DNA of 64,000 bases from Microbispora rosea subsp. aerata (lineage in GTDB: Bacteria; Actinomycetota; Actinomycetes; Streptosporangiales; Streptosporangiaceae), in contig NZ_BMPY01000001.1 in NCBI RefSeq assembly GCF_014647835.1, positions 286,252-350,251 of the forward strand, given 5' to 3'. Numbering within the stretch: position 1 is the stretch's first letter; every line of letters begins with the position of its first letter. The notes below the pieces were generated by a model. It was not told the origin of the DNA and ran no database searches. It saw nothing but the letters and a program-made list of their open reading frames with translations. A program made the translations under genes and the position numbers. This document shows, one piece after another, positions 1 through 8,211 of the stretch.

Positions 1-1074
1 TCCCGCGTCGTCCGGGGCCGGGGCCAGCGCCACCGCGTCCGCGGCCTCCCACGCCGACTCCACCAGCACCCACGACGACCCACCCCGGGCACCACCCACA
101 CCAGCACCGGCACCCGCGTCGTCGGCACCGGCATGACCCGCACCGGCACCACCGGCACGGCTGCCACCGGCATGGTCGCTGCCGGCAGCCGCGCCAGCAC
201 CCGCGCGATCAGAACCAATGTCAGCGCCACCGGCAGCACCCGCGCCATTAGAACCGGTGCCGACACCACCGGCACCACCCGCGTCACCGAAACCAGCTCC
301 GGCAGCCGCAGCCGCAGCATCGGTACCGGTGCCCGCGGGACCGGCAGCCGCGCCACCGGCACACCGAGGACAACCACCATCGGCGAATGCGTCGTCATCC
401 CGGGCAGCGCTCCCGGCACGGGCCGCGCCACGGCTTGCGGCCGTGCCGCTTTCGTGCGCACCGTTGCCGGTGTCCGCACCCTCACGTGCTGCCGCGCCGT
501 CACACGCACCAGGACCGGCGAAGGCGTCACCGCCCCTGGCAGTGCCCGAAGCGGCGCCCGGGGCAGTGCCCCAAATCCCGAGGCCGCCGGCTCTCCGGCT
601 CCCGCCGGTAGGCGTGATGCCGAAACCCTCCGTCACGCCGGTGTCAGCCGTGCCGCCGGTGCGCGCACCGTCAGGTGCCCTCGCACTATCGAGCGCACCG
701 GCACCGGCAGACAGGCCACCGCGCCGGGCGGCACCATTCCGGGCAGCGCCCCGGGCTCCGACTCGCCGACTTTCACCGGCATGCATGCCGCCGAAGCCCA
801 CTTCCACGCCGGTGTCGGTCATGCCGCCACGACATGTGCTGTCGATGAATGCGGCTATGCCGGACGCGGACCCACCAGGGCCGGGGCCCATACGAGGGAT
901 CAGATTGTCGGCCGCACATGATGAAGTGGAGAAAAGCCTGAAGCGGTGATCATCGCGGGCCGGTGAACCCTGGCCAGACCACAACGGCGAACCGGCGACC
1001 AGCCGATCCCACCACTCACCGTCAGCACAATACGAACGAGGAGAGTGCTCGGGATCCAACTCAAACAGATCCAT
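1..1074 (-). CDS. Gly/Ala-rich protein, possibly DUF222/HNH endonuclease family (3' end outside window)
   Basis: An open frame of 358 codons runs from ATG at 1074 off the left edge without a stop. A good ribosome site (AAGGGGG) lies about 5 nt upstream of the start. The N-terminus (MDLFELDPEHSPRSYC, then GEWWDRL) looks like an ordinary folded protein. Roughly residues 90-330 are low-complexity Gly/Ala/Thr repeats (AGG, GTG, GAGAG types), and the visible end returns to normal sequence (SSWVLVESAWEAADAV). The acidic start and the VLVES/AWE segment recall actinobacterial DUF222 (13E12-type) HNH proteins, but the diagnostic HNH region would lie outside the window. The Gly-rich insertion is unusual for that family. 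The plus-strand frames over the same bases are Pro/Ala shadows of this repeat. The family assignment is a guess; that this strand is the coding one is more secure. Confidence 0.55.
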   Translation of the reverse strand, partial: MDLFELDPEHSPRSYCADGEWWDRLVAGSPLWSGQGSPARDDHRFRLFSTSSCAADNLIPRMGPGPGGSASGIAAFIDSTCRGGMTDTGVEVGFGGMHAGESRRVGARGAARNGAARRGGLSAGAGALDSARAPDGARTGGTADTGVTEGFGITPTGGSRRAGGLGIWGTAPGAASGTARGGDAFAGPGACDGAAAREGADTGNGAHESGTAASRGAARAGSAARDDDAFADGGCPRCAGGAAAGPAGTGTDAAAAAAGAGFGDAGGAGGVGTGSNGAGAAGGADIGSDRAGAGAAAGSDHAGGSRAGGAGAGHAGADDAGAGAGVGGARGGSSWVLVESAWEAADAVALAPAPDDAG

Positions 1075-1107
1075 CACACCCCCTTGGTCAGCTCGATCCC
1101 GCAGACT

Positions 1108-1125
1108 CGAATCTCAATAGATTCG
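1108..1125. promoter_or_regulatory. Inverted repeat in the promoter region of the Gly-rich gene
   Basis: CGAATC and GATTCG are perfect 6-bp arms separated by 6 nt. They lie 34 nt upstream of the 1074 start, in the AT-richer stretch between that gene and the marR stop. A repressor site is possible; nothing identifies the protein. Confidence 0.3.
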
Positions 1126-1218
1126 AAAACCTGTACGCATTATTTCACTCTCCGTGACCATGTCACAAGCCTGCGAGCCGACAAGCTGGGATCACAGGCG
1201 AGACGGAAAACAGGCCCG

Positions 1219-1680
1219 TCACTGGGCGTCACAGGCGACCGCTCGCTCGTACGACCGGAGCGTCTCGACGAACATGCGGCGCTGCTCGCTCGTCAACGGC
1301 TCCAGCGCGCTACGCCAGGCACGGGCGCCACGGGCGAGCCAGGCGTCGACCGCCTCACGGTTGGCCTCGGCGATGCTCACGATCGTGCGGCGACGGTCCG
1401 CGTCGTCCTCGCGACGGTCCACGACGCCCTTGCGGCTGAGGTCGCTCACCATCAGGCTCACGGTGGCCGGGGCGACCTCCAGCCGGGCGGCCAGCTCGTT
1501 CACCGTGAGCGGGCCGTCGAACAGCAGGTAGGACAGCAGCGACAAGTGCCGTGGGGCCAGGTCGAGCGTCCGAAGCGGCTCGGGGACCGGCAAGCGCTTG
1601 GCCCGCCCCACCAGACGCGGCATCAGAAGCAGAAGAGTGCGGACCCCCTCGTCCAGGCTCAGTCCCTCATTCGTTGACAT
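1219..1680 (-). CDS. MarR-family transcriptional regulator
   Basis: This 153-residue protein has the usual MarR length and layout: an N-terminal helical dimerisation segment, a winged helix-turn-helix at about residues 40-105 (LTVNELAARLEVAPATVS, then the wing RREDDADRRRT), and a C-terminal helix. Proteins of this family are cytoplasmic dimers that repress neighbouring genes and are released by small aromatic or oxidant ligands. The start at 1680 is back to back with the divergent Ddn-like reductase gene. The short intergenic region carries overlapping palindromes, so autoregulation and control of the reductase are likely. The ligand cannot be predicted. Confidence 0.9.
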   Translation of the reverse strand: MSTNEGLSLDEGVRTLLLLMPRLVGRAKRLPVPEPLRTLDLAPRHLSLLSYLLFDGPLTVNELAARLEVAPATVSLMVSDLSRKGVVDRREDDADRRRTIVSIAEANREAVDAWLARGARAWRSALEPLTSEQRRMFVETLRSYERAVACDAQ

Positions 1681-1695
1681 ATGTTGATCTCCAAA

Positions 1696-1717
1696 ATAGC
1701 TTTGCTATCAAAGCAAA
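1696..1717. promoter_or_regulatory. Candidate MarR operator
   Basis: Two overlapping perfect inverted repeats lie between the divergent marR and reductase genes: ATAGC-TTT-GCTAT (1696-1708) and TTTGCT-ATCAA-AGCAAA (1701-1717). AT-rich palindromes of this size directly upstream of a divergently transcribed MarR gene are typical operators. Confidence 0.5.
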
Positions 1718-1746
1718 TACTTCCCAGCCACAGGAGCCATCGTCGC

Positions 1747-2166
1747 ATGTCCGATTGGAACGCCAAGATCATCGAAGAGTTCCGGGCGAACGCCGGCAGG
1801 GTCGGCGGCCCGTTCGAGGGGGTGTCGCTGCTCCTGCTGACGACCACCGGCGCCAAAACGGGCGCCGCCCGGACGAACCCGGTCGCCTACCTCCGTGACG
1901 GGGACAGGCTCCTGGTGTTCGCCTCCTACGCGGGCGCGCCACGCAACCCGGACTGGTATCACAACCTGCTGGCCAATCCCACGGTGACCGTCGAGGTGGG
2001 CGACGGGACGGCGATCGAGACGTTCACCGCCACGGCCACACCGCTGGAGGGCGAGGAGCGCGACCGCATGTACGCCCGGCAGGCCGAGCTGGTGCCGGTC
2101 TTCGCCGAATATCAGGCCCGCACCTCCCGGGTCATCCCGGTCGTCGCCCTCCATCGGCAGCGCTAG
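1747..2166 (+). CDS. Nitroreductase family deazaflavin-dependent (F420) oxidoreductase
   Basis: A 139-residue single-domain protein of the Ddn/FDOR split-barrel family. These enzymes use reduced coenzyme F420 to reduce quinones, nitro compounds or other xenobiotics. Family features include the N-terminal helix (WNAKIIEEFRANAG), the segment LLLTTTGAKTG.R.NPV, and NPDWYHNLLANPTVTVEVG, the usual cofactor-binding stretch. ATG 1747 was chosen because AGGAG lies at 1732-1736; upstream in-frame codons would read through the promoter palindrome. It is divergent from marR, which suggests induction by a toxic substrate. Confidence 0.88.
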   Translation: MSDWNAKIIEEFRANAGRVGGPFEGVSLLLLTTTGAKTGAARTNPVAYLRDGDRLLVFASYAGAPRNPDWYHNLLANPTVTVEVGDGTAIETFTATATPLEGEERDRMYARQAELVPVFAEYQARTSRVIPVVALHRQR

Positions 2167-2213
2167 GTGTACTGACCACAGAGGTTGGGTACGGGGCGAC
2201 ACGCGCGAATGCT

Positions 2214-2592
2214 CTTGTAAATGGGTGAGGGCCTTCGGTTTGGTGCCGATTGCGACATCTACACACCGACCAGAAAGGCCCTCATGCCCCACCGTAACGC
2301 CCCGCTGACCGAACTCGGACGCCTGCGCCTGGCCCGGTGTGTCGTCGACGACGGCTGGCCGCTGCGCAGGGCAGCCGAACGCTTCCAAGTCGCCGTCACC
2401 ACCGCCCGGCGCTGGGCCGACCGCTACCGTCAATACGGAGCAAGCGCCATGACCGACCGCTCCTCACGCCCGCACCACAGCCCTCGCCGCACTCCAACCC
2501 GCACCGAACGGCGCATCATCAAGGTCCGCGTGCTCCGCCGGTGGGGCCCGGCCCGCATCGCCTACCTGCTGGGCCTGCACCCCTCGACCGCC
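2214..2592 (+). mobile_element. IS481-family insertion sequence remnant (left end and N-terminal part of transposase)
   Basis: From about 2214 the sequence has the look of an IS481 left end, including a GAGGGCCTT ... AAGGCCCTC inverted repeat just before the transposase start. The transposase frame stays intact for about 100 codons and then changes abruptly into unrelated coding sequence near 2583-2592. No right end or catalytic DDE region is present, so the element is a non-mobile fragment. Confidence 0.6.
2284..2592 (+). pseudogene. Truncated IS481-family transposase
   Basis: From ATG 2284 the frame encodes a leucine/helix-turn-helix N-terminus (LTELGRLRLARCVVDDGWPL, RRAAERFQVAVTTARRWADR) followed by the Arg-rich segment DRSSRPHHSPRRTPTRTERR and the start of a second HTH (VLRRWGPARIAYLLGLHPST). 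These are the two DNA-binding parts of IS481 transposases. The family continues for about 200 more residues with the DDE catalytic core, which is missing. After about 2592 the same frame reads nonsense while another frame becomes a hemerythrin-domain tail, so this is a deletion or recombination scar. Confidence 0.75.
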
Positions 2593-2771
2593 TGCGCGAA
2601 GAGCACGTACGGCTGGCCGAGATCAGGGAGGACCTGCGCGCGGCGGTCGGCGAGGCGGGCTCCGGCGACCCCGCTGTTCTCAAGGACCGGCTCACCCGCC
2701 TGTCGGCCGAGCTGGAGGCCCACTTCGCCCATGAGGAGGAGCAGCTCCTCACCGCGCTCAACGCGCTCTGA
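2583..2771 (+). pseudogene. C-terminal fragment of a hemerythrin (HHE) domain protein
   Basis: In the frame ending at 2771 the sequence from about 2585 reads LDRLREEHVRLAEIREDLRA through SAELEAHFAHEEEQLLTALN and stops. The EEH motif and the H-x-x-x-E-E helix are the third and fourth helices of bacterial hemerythrin-like iron-binding bundles. The first half, with two of the four helices and several metal ligands, is missing. It joins directly to the IS481 fragment, which probably removed the 5' half. Confidence 0.65.
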
Positions 2772-2904
2772 AGGGTCTGTGACGGATGCCGCCCGTTCCC
2801 GGGCAAGGCTCCCGGGTGGACGGCATCGCGAGACCCCGTGGAGATCGCGAGCCCGCGAGCGATCCTCACGGCTGAGGCGACGAGGCGTCGCCCGGGGCCG
2901 CGGC

Positions 2905-3171
2905 CTAGGACTGTCTGGCCTCGTGGTCGGCCACGATGGCGTCGATGCGGGCGGCGAGCTGGTAGTCGAGGTCGGTCAGGCCGCCGGCGTCGTGGGTGGT
3001 CAGCGCCAGGTGGAGGGTGCGCCACCGGATGTCGATGTCGGGATGATGGTTCATGGCCTCGGCCTGCTCGGCGATGTCGTTCACGATCGCGATGGCCGTA
3101 CGGAAGTCTCGGGCGACCACGGTCCTGCGGATCGTGTCGCCGTCTCGACGCCATTCGGATGCCTCGTACAT
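2905..3171 (-). CDS. 4a-hydroxytetrahydrobiopterin dehydratase (pterin-4-alpha-carbinolamine dehydratase)
   Basis: An 88-residue protein of typical PCD/DCoH length. The signature with paired histidines, AEAMNHHPDIDIRW, is complete. The enzyme dehydrates pterin-4a-carbinolamine and so recycles pterin cofactor, usually alongside aromatic amino acid hydroxylases; none is visible here. It is transcribed divergently from the class II aldolase gene. The gap of about 130 bp downstream, up to the hemerythrin fragment, holds nothing recognisable. Confidence 0.9.
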   Translation of the reverse strand: MYEASEWRRDGDTIRRTVVARDFRTAIAIVNDIAEQAEAMNHHPDIDIRWRTLHLALTTHDAGGLTDLDYQLAARIDAIVADHEARQS

Positions 3172-3218
3172 GGGATCAGGACATCACGAAACACCGCCTA
3201 TTGGGTAGATTCGCCCGC

Positions 3219-3860
3219 GTGGATGAGCGGGTGAGCGAGCAGGTGGACGAGCTGCGGCGGGAGCTGTGCGAGTACGGCCGGCGGGCGACGGCCCACGGCC
3301 TGGTCGTCGGCACCTCGGGCAACCTGAGTGCCCGGGAGGGCGACCTGGTCGTGGTCACGCCCTCGGGCGTGGCACTCGACCGGCTGAGCCCGGAGGACTG
3401 CCCCGTGCTCGACCTGCGGGGGCGGGTCGTGGCGGGAGAGCGCAAGCCCTCCTCGGAGACGCCGATGCATCTCGCGCTGTACGAGGCGACCGGAGCGCGG
3501 GCGGTGGTGCACACCCACTCGGTCTTCGCGACGGTGGTCGCCTCGACCATGACCGAGCTGCCGCCGATCCACTACAACACCCTGCTGCTCGGCGGCACCG
3601 TCCGGGTGGCTCCGTACGCGACGTACGGCACGCCGGAGCTGGCCCGCAACGTCGTCGCCGCGATCGAGGGCAGGCAGGCCGCCCTGATGGCCAACCACGG
3701 CGCGGTGACGATCGGCGGCGGCCTTGAGCAGGCGTTCGAGGCGACGCGCCTGCTGGAGTGGCTGTGCGAGGTCTACGTCCGCGCCCTCGGGGTGGGCCGG
3801 CCCACGGTGCTCACCGAGGACCAGCTCACCGCCGTCGTCGAGCGCGCCCTCAACGGCTGA
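3219..3860 (+). CDS. Class II aldolase/adducin family protein (L-fuculose-phosphate aldolase-like)
   Basis: A 213-residue zinc-dependent aldolase fold. Family hallmarks are visible: GTSGNLSAR (phosphate-binding loop), TPSGV, the catalytic Glu region SSETPMHLALYE, the zinc ligands in VVHTHSVFAT, and the third zinc histidine in LMANHGAV. Such enzymes cleave fuculose-, rhamnulose- or ribulose-phosphates or related sugar acids to DHAP plus an aldehyde. The substrate cannot be told. GTG 3219 (or GTG 3231) gives the expected N-terminus; upstream in-frame codons overlap the divergent PCD gene. It converges on the DUF885 gene with no gap. Confidence 0.85.
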   Translation: MDERVSEQVDELRRELCEYGRRATAHGLVVGTSGNLSAREGDLVVVTPSGVALDRLSPEDCPVLDLRGRVVAGERKPSSETPMHLALYEATGARAVVHTHSVFATVVASTMTELPPIHYNTLLLGGTVRVAPYATYGTPELARNVVAAIEGRQAALMANHGAVTIGGGLEQAFEATRLLEWLCEVYVRALGVGRPTVLTEDQLTAVVERALNG

Positions 3861-5435
3861 CTAACCGAGGACGACCTTCCTGGCCAGGCCGAGCGGAAGC
3901 CCGCCGGAGCCCGCGATCGTGTCGTGGAAGGTGCGCAGGTCGCCCGCGTACTCGGCCCTGATCCGCTCGATCTCCAGGGCGCCCGTGAGGTAGGAGGGGG
4001 CCTGCGTGGGCCAGGCGCAGTAGCGGCTGACCTCGCCGGCGGCCGTTCCCGGCGACAGCGACGCCTTCGTGGTCAGGAACTCCTCTGCCTGCTCGATCGT
4101 CATGTCGTCGCAGTGCAGCGCGGTGTCCACCACGATCCGGGCGGCCCGCCAGATGCGGCAGTCGAGGTGGGCCAGCTCGGTCTGGGGCGTGTCGAAGTAG
4201 CCCTGCTCGTGCATGAGCTTCTCGACGTAGAGCGCCCAGCCCTCCACGAAGTAGGACGTACGGAAGATCTTGCGGGCGCGGTGGGGGTTGCCGGCCATCC
4301 AGGACAGGTGCCAGTGGTGGCCGGGGTAGGCCTCGTGCACGCTGATCGAGGGCATCTGGGCGCGCGAGTTGGTCCGCAGCCGCTGCCGCACCTGCTCCTC
4401 GGTGAAGCCGTCCGGCGTGTACGGCACGAAGAACACGCCGTCGCGCGAGGACGACAGCGGCGGCGGGGCGAGGTAGCTGGCCACGGCGATGATGGGCCGC
4501 TGGAACTCCGGCGAGGGCTCGACCCGGCACACCTCCCCCTCGGGGAAGGTCACCAGCTCGCGCTCGCGGACGAACTCGCGCGCCCGCAACGTCTCGGCCT
4601 CATATTCGGCGCGCATGGCCTCCAGGGTCGGCGGGTGGTCGTCCATGAGCGACTCCATCGCCTCCCGCCAGCTTGCGGAGCCGAGGCGGGCGGCGACCTC
4701 GCTCATCTGCGCGTCCAGCTCGGCCCAGGCCCGGCGGCCCTTCTCGTGCAGTTCGGCGGCGCCGTACCCGAGCATTTCCTGCTCGCGCAGCAGCGCGGAG
4801 TAGAGCTCCTCGCCCATCCGCCAGGTGCCGCGGGCCTCGAAGCCCTCCAGGAAGCGGACCAGCCCGTCGAACGCGTCGGCGGCGGGCTCGGCGGCGCTCG
4901 CCAGCCGCGCCCGCAGGTCGGGGTCGCCGACCAGCGCGGGCAGCGTCTCGGTCAGGAAGCGGCGGCCGGTGCGCGCCTGGTCGAGGCCGCGCTTGACCAG
5001 CAGGTCGGCGGCGAGATCGGGGTCCAGGTTGGCCTGACAGGCGGCGAGCACGCCGGGCACCTCGGCCAGCCGCGCGACGGCGGCGTCGACCAGCTCGGCC
5101 TCCGGCTTGAGGCGCTGCTGGAACGGCGTGAACATCGATCCGAAGATCACCCCGAGGTAGGCGGCCGGTTCGCGCCGCCATTCCGGCCAGCGGGCCAGCG
5201 CGATCTGCCCGCGCAGATGGGCGGTGACCAGATCCCGGTCGATCTCGTCCTCGGGACTTTCCGGCGTCGCCTCCGACAGCTTGCGCAGCCACTCCTCGGC
5301 CGCCCGCTCCCTGGCCGTGAAAGCGGCCTCGCTGAGGTCACCCAGCGTGCGGTCGTACCCGTCGGCCCCCAAGAGGGCCGCCCTGACCGGGTTCTCGGTC
5401 AGGTACCAGTCGATGAACTCGTCCACCAGCGTCAT
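3861..5435 (-). CDS. DUF885 family protein, putative metallopeptidase
   Basis: A large all-helical protein of about 524 residues, matching the DUF885 family. The signature SVHEAYPGHHWHL is present near residue 345; its histidines and Glu form an HExxxGH-like metal site, which is why the family is thought to include metallopeptidases. No signal peptide is visible, so it is probably cytoplasmic. I chose ATG 5435 (MTLVDEFIDWYL); GTG 5459 is an alternative that adds eight residues. It is divergent from the DUF4032 gene with about 55 bp between starts. Confidence 0.8.
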   Translation of the reverse strand: MTLVDEFIDWYLTENPVRAALLGADGYDRTLGDLSEAAFTARERAAEEWLRKLSEATPESPEDEIDRDLVTAHLRGQIALARWPEWRREPAAYLGVIFGSMFTPFQQRLKPEAELVDAAVARLAEVPGVLAACQANLDPDLAADLLVKRGLDQARTGRRFLTETLPALVGDPDLRARLASAAEPAADAFDGLVRFLEGFEARGTWRMGEELYSALLREQEMLGYGAAELHEKGRRAWAELDAQMSEVAARLGSASWREAMESLMDDHPPTLEAMRAEYEAETLRAREFVRERELVTFPEGEVCRVEPSPEFQRPIIAVASYLAPPPLSSSRDGVFFVPYTPDGFTEEQVRQRLRTNSRAQMPSISVHEAYPGHHWHLSWMAGNPHRARKIFRTSYFVEGWALYVEKLMHEQGYFDTPQTELAHLDCRIWRAARIVVDTALHCDDMTIEQAEEFLTTKASLSPGTAAGEVSRYCAWPTQAPSYLTGALEIERIRAEYAGDLRTFHDTIAGSGGLPLGLARKVVLG

Positions 5436-5491
5436 AGCGCCCGACTCTATCCGCGACACTTGTGTGGAAGCCCCCAGATAAGGAGCAATCG

Positions 5492-6718
5492 GTGCCCCTG
5501 CAGATCACCGGCGCCCCGAGCGACCCCGACCTGATCCGCCTGCCCTGGGACCTCCCGCTCGAGGAGTGGCCCGTCCACCACCTGGTGACGCTGCCGCGCG
5601 GCATCTCCCGGCACGTGGTGCGCTTCGCCCGGCTCGGCGGCCGGGTGTACGCGATCAAGGAGATCAGCACCCGGTATGCCAAGCGGGAGTATCAGCTGCT
5701 GTGGGACCTGGCGCGGCACGACGCCCCCGCGGTCGAGCCGGTCGCCGTCGTCACCGGGCGGACCGCGGCGGACGGCTCGGAGCTGGACTCCGCCCTGATC
5801 ACGCGGCACCTGCAGTTCTCGCTGCCCTACCGCGCCGTGCTGTCGGGCTCGGTGCGGCCCGACACGCTGATCCGCCTGCTCGACGCGCTCGCCGTCCTGC
5901 TCGTACGGCTCCACCTGACGGGCTTCTACTGGGGCGACTGCTCGCTGTCGAACACGCTGTTCCGCCGGGACGCCGGGGCGTTCGCGGCCTACCTGGTGGA
6001 CGCCGAGACCGGTGAGCTGCATCCGGCGATCAGCGAGGGCCAGCGCTCCCACGACATCGACGTGGCGCACGTCAACATCTACGGCGAGATGCTCGACCTG
6101 CAGGCGGGCGGGCTGCTCCACGAGAGCATCGACCCGCTGGCCTTCGCCGAGCAGCTCGTCGAGCGTTACCACCGGCTGTGGGACGAGCTGACCCAGGACG
6201 AGATCATCGAGGAGGTCGACTGGCATCGAGTTGACCAGCGGGTGCGCCGCCTCAACTCGCTCGGCTTCGACGTCGCCGAGATGATGGTGCGCCGCAAGGC
6301 CGGCACCTCGCGGCTGATCGTGCGGCCGAAGGTCGTGGACGCCGGGCACCACCAGCGCCGCCTGCTGCGCCTGACCGGGCTCGACGTGGAGGAGAACCAG
6401 GCCAGGCGGCTGCTCAACGACCTCGACTCGTTCCGGGTGTCCAAGGGCCTGCGGCACGAGGACGAGGCGATCGTGGCCCACCGCTGGCTGGCCGAGGTGT
6501 TCCAGCCGGTGGTGAACGCGATCCCGGCCGACCTGCGGCGCAAGCTGGAGCCGGCCCAGCTCTTCCACGAGGTGCTCGACCACCGCTGGTTCATGTCGGA
6601 GGCCGCGGGCAAGGACGTCGGCCTGGAGGCCGCCGTGCGGTCCTACATCGAGAACGTCCTGGTGCACAAGCCCGACGAGAAGGCGGTCATCGTCACGTCC
6701 GATCCCCTGTCTCCGTGA
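5492..6718 (+). CDS. DUF4032 domain protein with kinase-like (Kdo/WaaP-type) N-terminal region
   Basis: A 408-residue protein. The N-terminal half resembles lipopolysaccharide-kinase/phosphotransferase folds: RLGGRVYAIKEIS has the nucleotide-binding Lys, and LTGFYWGDCSLSNTLF has the catalytic-loop Asp with Asn, followed by LVDAETGEL where the metal-binding Asp would sit. The C-terminal half is the actinobacterial DUF4032 domain. GTG 5492 is chosen because AAGGAG lies at 5480-5485. The substrate is unknown. The 3' end overlaps the convergent DUF523 gene by 26 bp. Confidence 0.75.
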   Translation: MPLQITGAPSDPDLIRLPWDLPLEEWPVHHLVTLPRGISRHVVRFARLGGRVYAIKEISTRYAKREYQLLWDLARHDAPAVEPVAVVTGRTAADGSELDSALITRHLQFSLPYRAVLSGSVRPDTLIRLLDALAVLLVRLHLTGFYWGDCSLSNTLFRRDAGAFAAYLVDAETGELHPAISEGQRSHDIDVAHVNIYGEMLDLQAGGLLHESIDPLAFAEQLVERYHRLWDELTQDEIIEEVDWHRVDQRVRRLNSLGFDVAEMMVRRKAGTSRLIVRPKVVDAGHHQRRLLRLTGLDVEENQARRLLNDLDSFRVSKGLRHEDEAIVAHRWLAEVFQPVVNAIPADLRRKLEPAQLFHEVLDHRWFMSEAAGKDVGLEAAVRSYIENVLVHKPDEKAVIVTSDPLSP

Positions 6719-7211
6719 GCTTTTCCAGGTAGGCGGCGGCCTCGGGGATCCGGTCCTCGCCGAAGACGCGCACGCCGTTCTGCTCGAGCAGCGCGGTCGT
6801 CACGCCCTGCCCGGGGGTGGTCCTCCCCCGGTGGCTGCCGTCGTAGATCCGCAGCGACCCGCACGACGGGCTGCCCTCCTTGAGGATCGCGACCCGTACG
6901 CCTGCGGACCGGGCGGCGGCGAGGGCCCGACGCGCCCCGGACAGGAACGCGGCGGTGACGTCGTCGCCCTCCGGGGTCAGGATCCGGGCCTCCCCCGCCA
7001 GGACGGCCGCGCCGCCGGCGCCGCGCTCGATCTCGGCGGGCGGCCGGGGGACCGGCAGCCCGCCCTCGACCTCGGGGCAGAACGGCACCAGCCGTCCCTC
7101 GGCGCGCCAGCGGGCCAGCAGGTCGTCGTCGCTGGTCTTGGCCCCGCCGTCGTACCGCACCCGGCTGCCGAGCAGGCAGGCGCTCACCAGAATGCGTTCC
7201 ACGCCTCCCAT
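6693..7211 (-). CDS. DUF523 family protein
   Basis: A 172-residue protein with the DUF523 hallmarks: ILVSACLLGSRVRYDG at the N-terminus, LVPFCPEVEGGLPVPRPP, and KEGSPSCGS. The conserved cysteines suggest a metal or metal-cluster site, but the family role is not established. The start is uncertain: ATG 7211 has no obvious ribosome site, while GGGAGG lies just inside the frame and would suit a slightly later GTG. It converges on and overlaps the end of the DUF4032 gene. Confidence 0.82.
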   Translation of the reverse strand: MGGVERILVSACLLGSRVRYDGGAKTSDDDLLARWRAEGRLVPFCPEVEGGLPVPRPPAEIERGAGGAAVLAGEARILTPEGDDVTAAFLSGARRALAAARSAGVRVAILKEGSPSCGSLRIYDGSHRGRTTPGQGVTTALLEQNGVRVFGEDRIPEAAAYLEKLTETGDRT

Positions 7212-7293
7212 TCTGGCCGCCGCGCCGCACCACCCGACGCCACACCACCAGACGCCGCACCGCCCGCGCCGTACGGCTGTACCGCCCGCGCGC

Positions 7294-8130
7294 TCAGCTC
7301 CGGCCGGTGAGCTCCGCGATCGCCTCCGCGATCGCCGGCCAGAGCGGGCGGGGCAGGTCGTGGCCCATCCCCGGGAAGGTCAGCAGCTTCGCGCCGGGGA
7401 TGGCGTCCGCGGTGGCGATCCCGCCTTCGAGGGTGACCAGCGGATCGTCCTCGCCGTGGATGACCAGCGCGGGTATCGAGAGCCCGCGCAGCCCCTCCGT
7501 ACGGTCGCCGGAGATGCGGATGGCGGTGAACTGCCGGGCGGTGCCCCCGGGGTCGAACGCCCGGTCGTAGGCCTCCGCGGCCACCCGGGTGACGCGCTCG
7601 ACGTCCAGCTCGTAGCCGGGAGATCCGACGACCCGGGCGGTAGCGACGGCGCGGGCGATCGCCTCGTCACGGTTTTGCGGGGGCGGCGCCATGAGCGCGG
7701 CCAGGGCGGCCTCGGTCGCGCGCCCCACGTGGGGCGCGGGCGTGGACATGATCGAGGTCAGCGTGCGGACCCGGGCGGGGTGGCGGATGGCGAGGGCCTG
7801 GGCGATCATGCCGCCCATCGACGCGCCCACGACGTGGGCGCTGTGCCAGTCCAGCACGTCCATCAGGCCGGCCACGTCGTCGGCCATGTCGTCCAGCGTG
7901 TACGACGCCGGGCGGGTGACGTCGTCGGCGGGGGTGAAGTGGGTGGACAGGCCCACGTCGCGGTTGTCGAACCGGACGACCCGGTGGCCCGACTCCACCA
8001 GCAGCCCGATGAACTCCTCGGGCCAGCTGATCATCTGTGCTCCGAGCCCCATGATGAGGACGACCGGGCGCCCTCCGGGCTCGCCGAACACCTCGTAGCA
8101 GATCTCGATGCCGTTCGCCGTCGCACGCAT
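7294..8130 (-). CDS. Alpha/beta-fold hydrolase
   Basis: A 278-residue alpha/beta hydrolase. The oxyanion-hole region (LIMGLGAQMISW), nucleophile elbow GASMGG with the catalytic Ser, the acid in VIHGEDDPLV and the catalytic His in FPGMGHDLP are all visible in the expected order. This type includes esterases, epoxide hydrolases and haloalkane dehalogenases; the substrate is not evident. No signal peptide. It is divergent from the MFS exporter gene with an 81-bp gap, so the two may share regulation. Confidence 0.87.
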   Translation of the reverse strand: MRATANGIEICYEVFGEPGGRPVVLIMGLGAQMISWPEEFIGLLVESGHRVVRFDNRDVGLSTHFTPADDVTRPASYTLDDMADDVAGLMDVLDWHSAHVVGASMGGMIAQALAIRHPARVRTLTSIMSTPAPHVGRATEAALAALMAPPPQNRDEAIARAVATARVVGSPGYELDVERVTRVAAEAYDRAFDPGGTARQFTAIRISGDRTEGLRGLSIPALVIHGEDDPLVTLEGGIATADAIPGAKLLTFPGMGHDLPRPLWPAIAEAIAELTGRS

Positions 8131-8211
8131 GTGAGCAGAATTTCAATCGGTTTGCCCTACCGCAAGCCACCCATGACCGGATCTCTACCGTTGTGTGGTG
8201 TGGTGTCGCAA

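Noticed and set aside
133-949. Long plus-strand frames rich in Ala, Pro, Thr and Arg
   Set aside because: They are shadows of the repetitive minus-strand gene; they lack ribosome sites and fold-like sequence, while the minus strand has a good start and normal ends.
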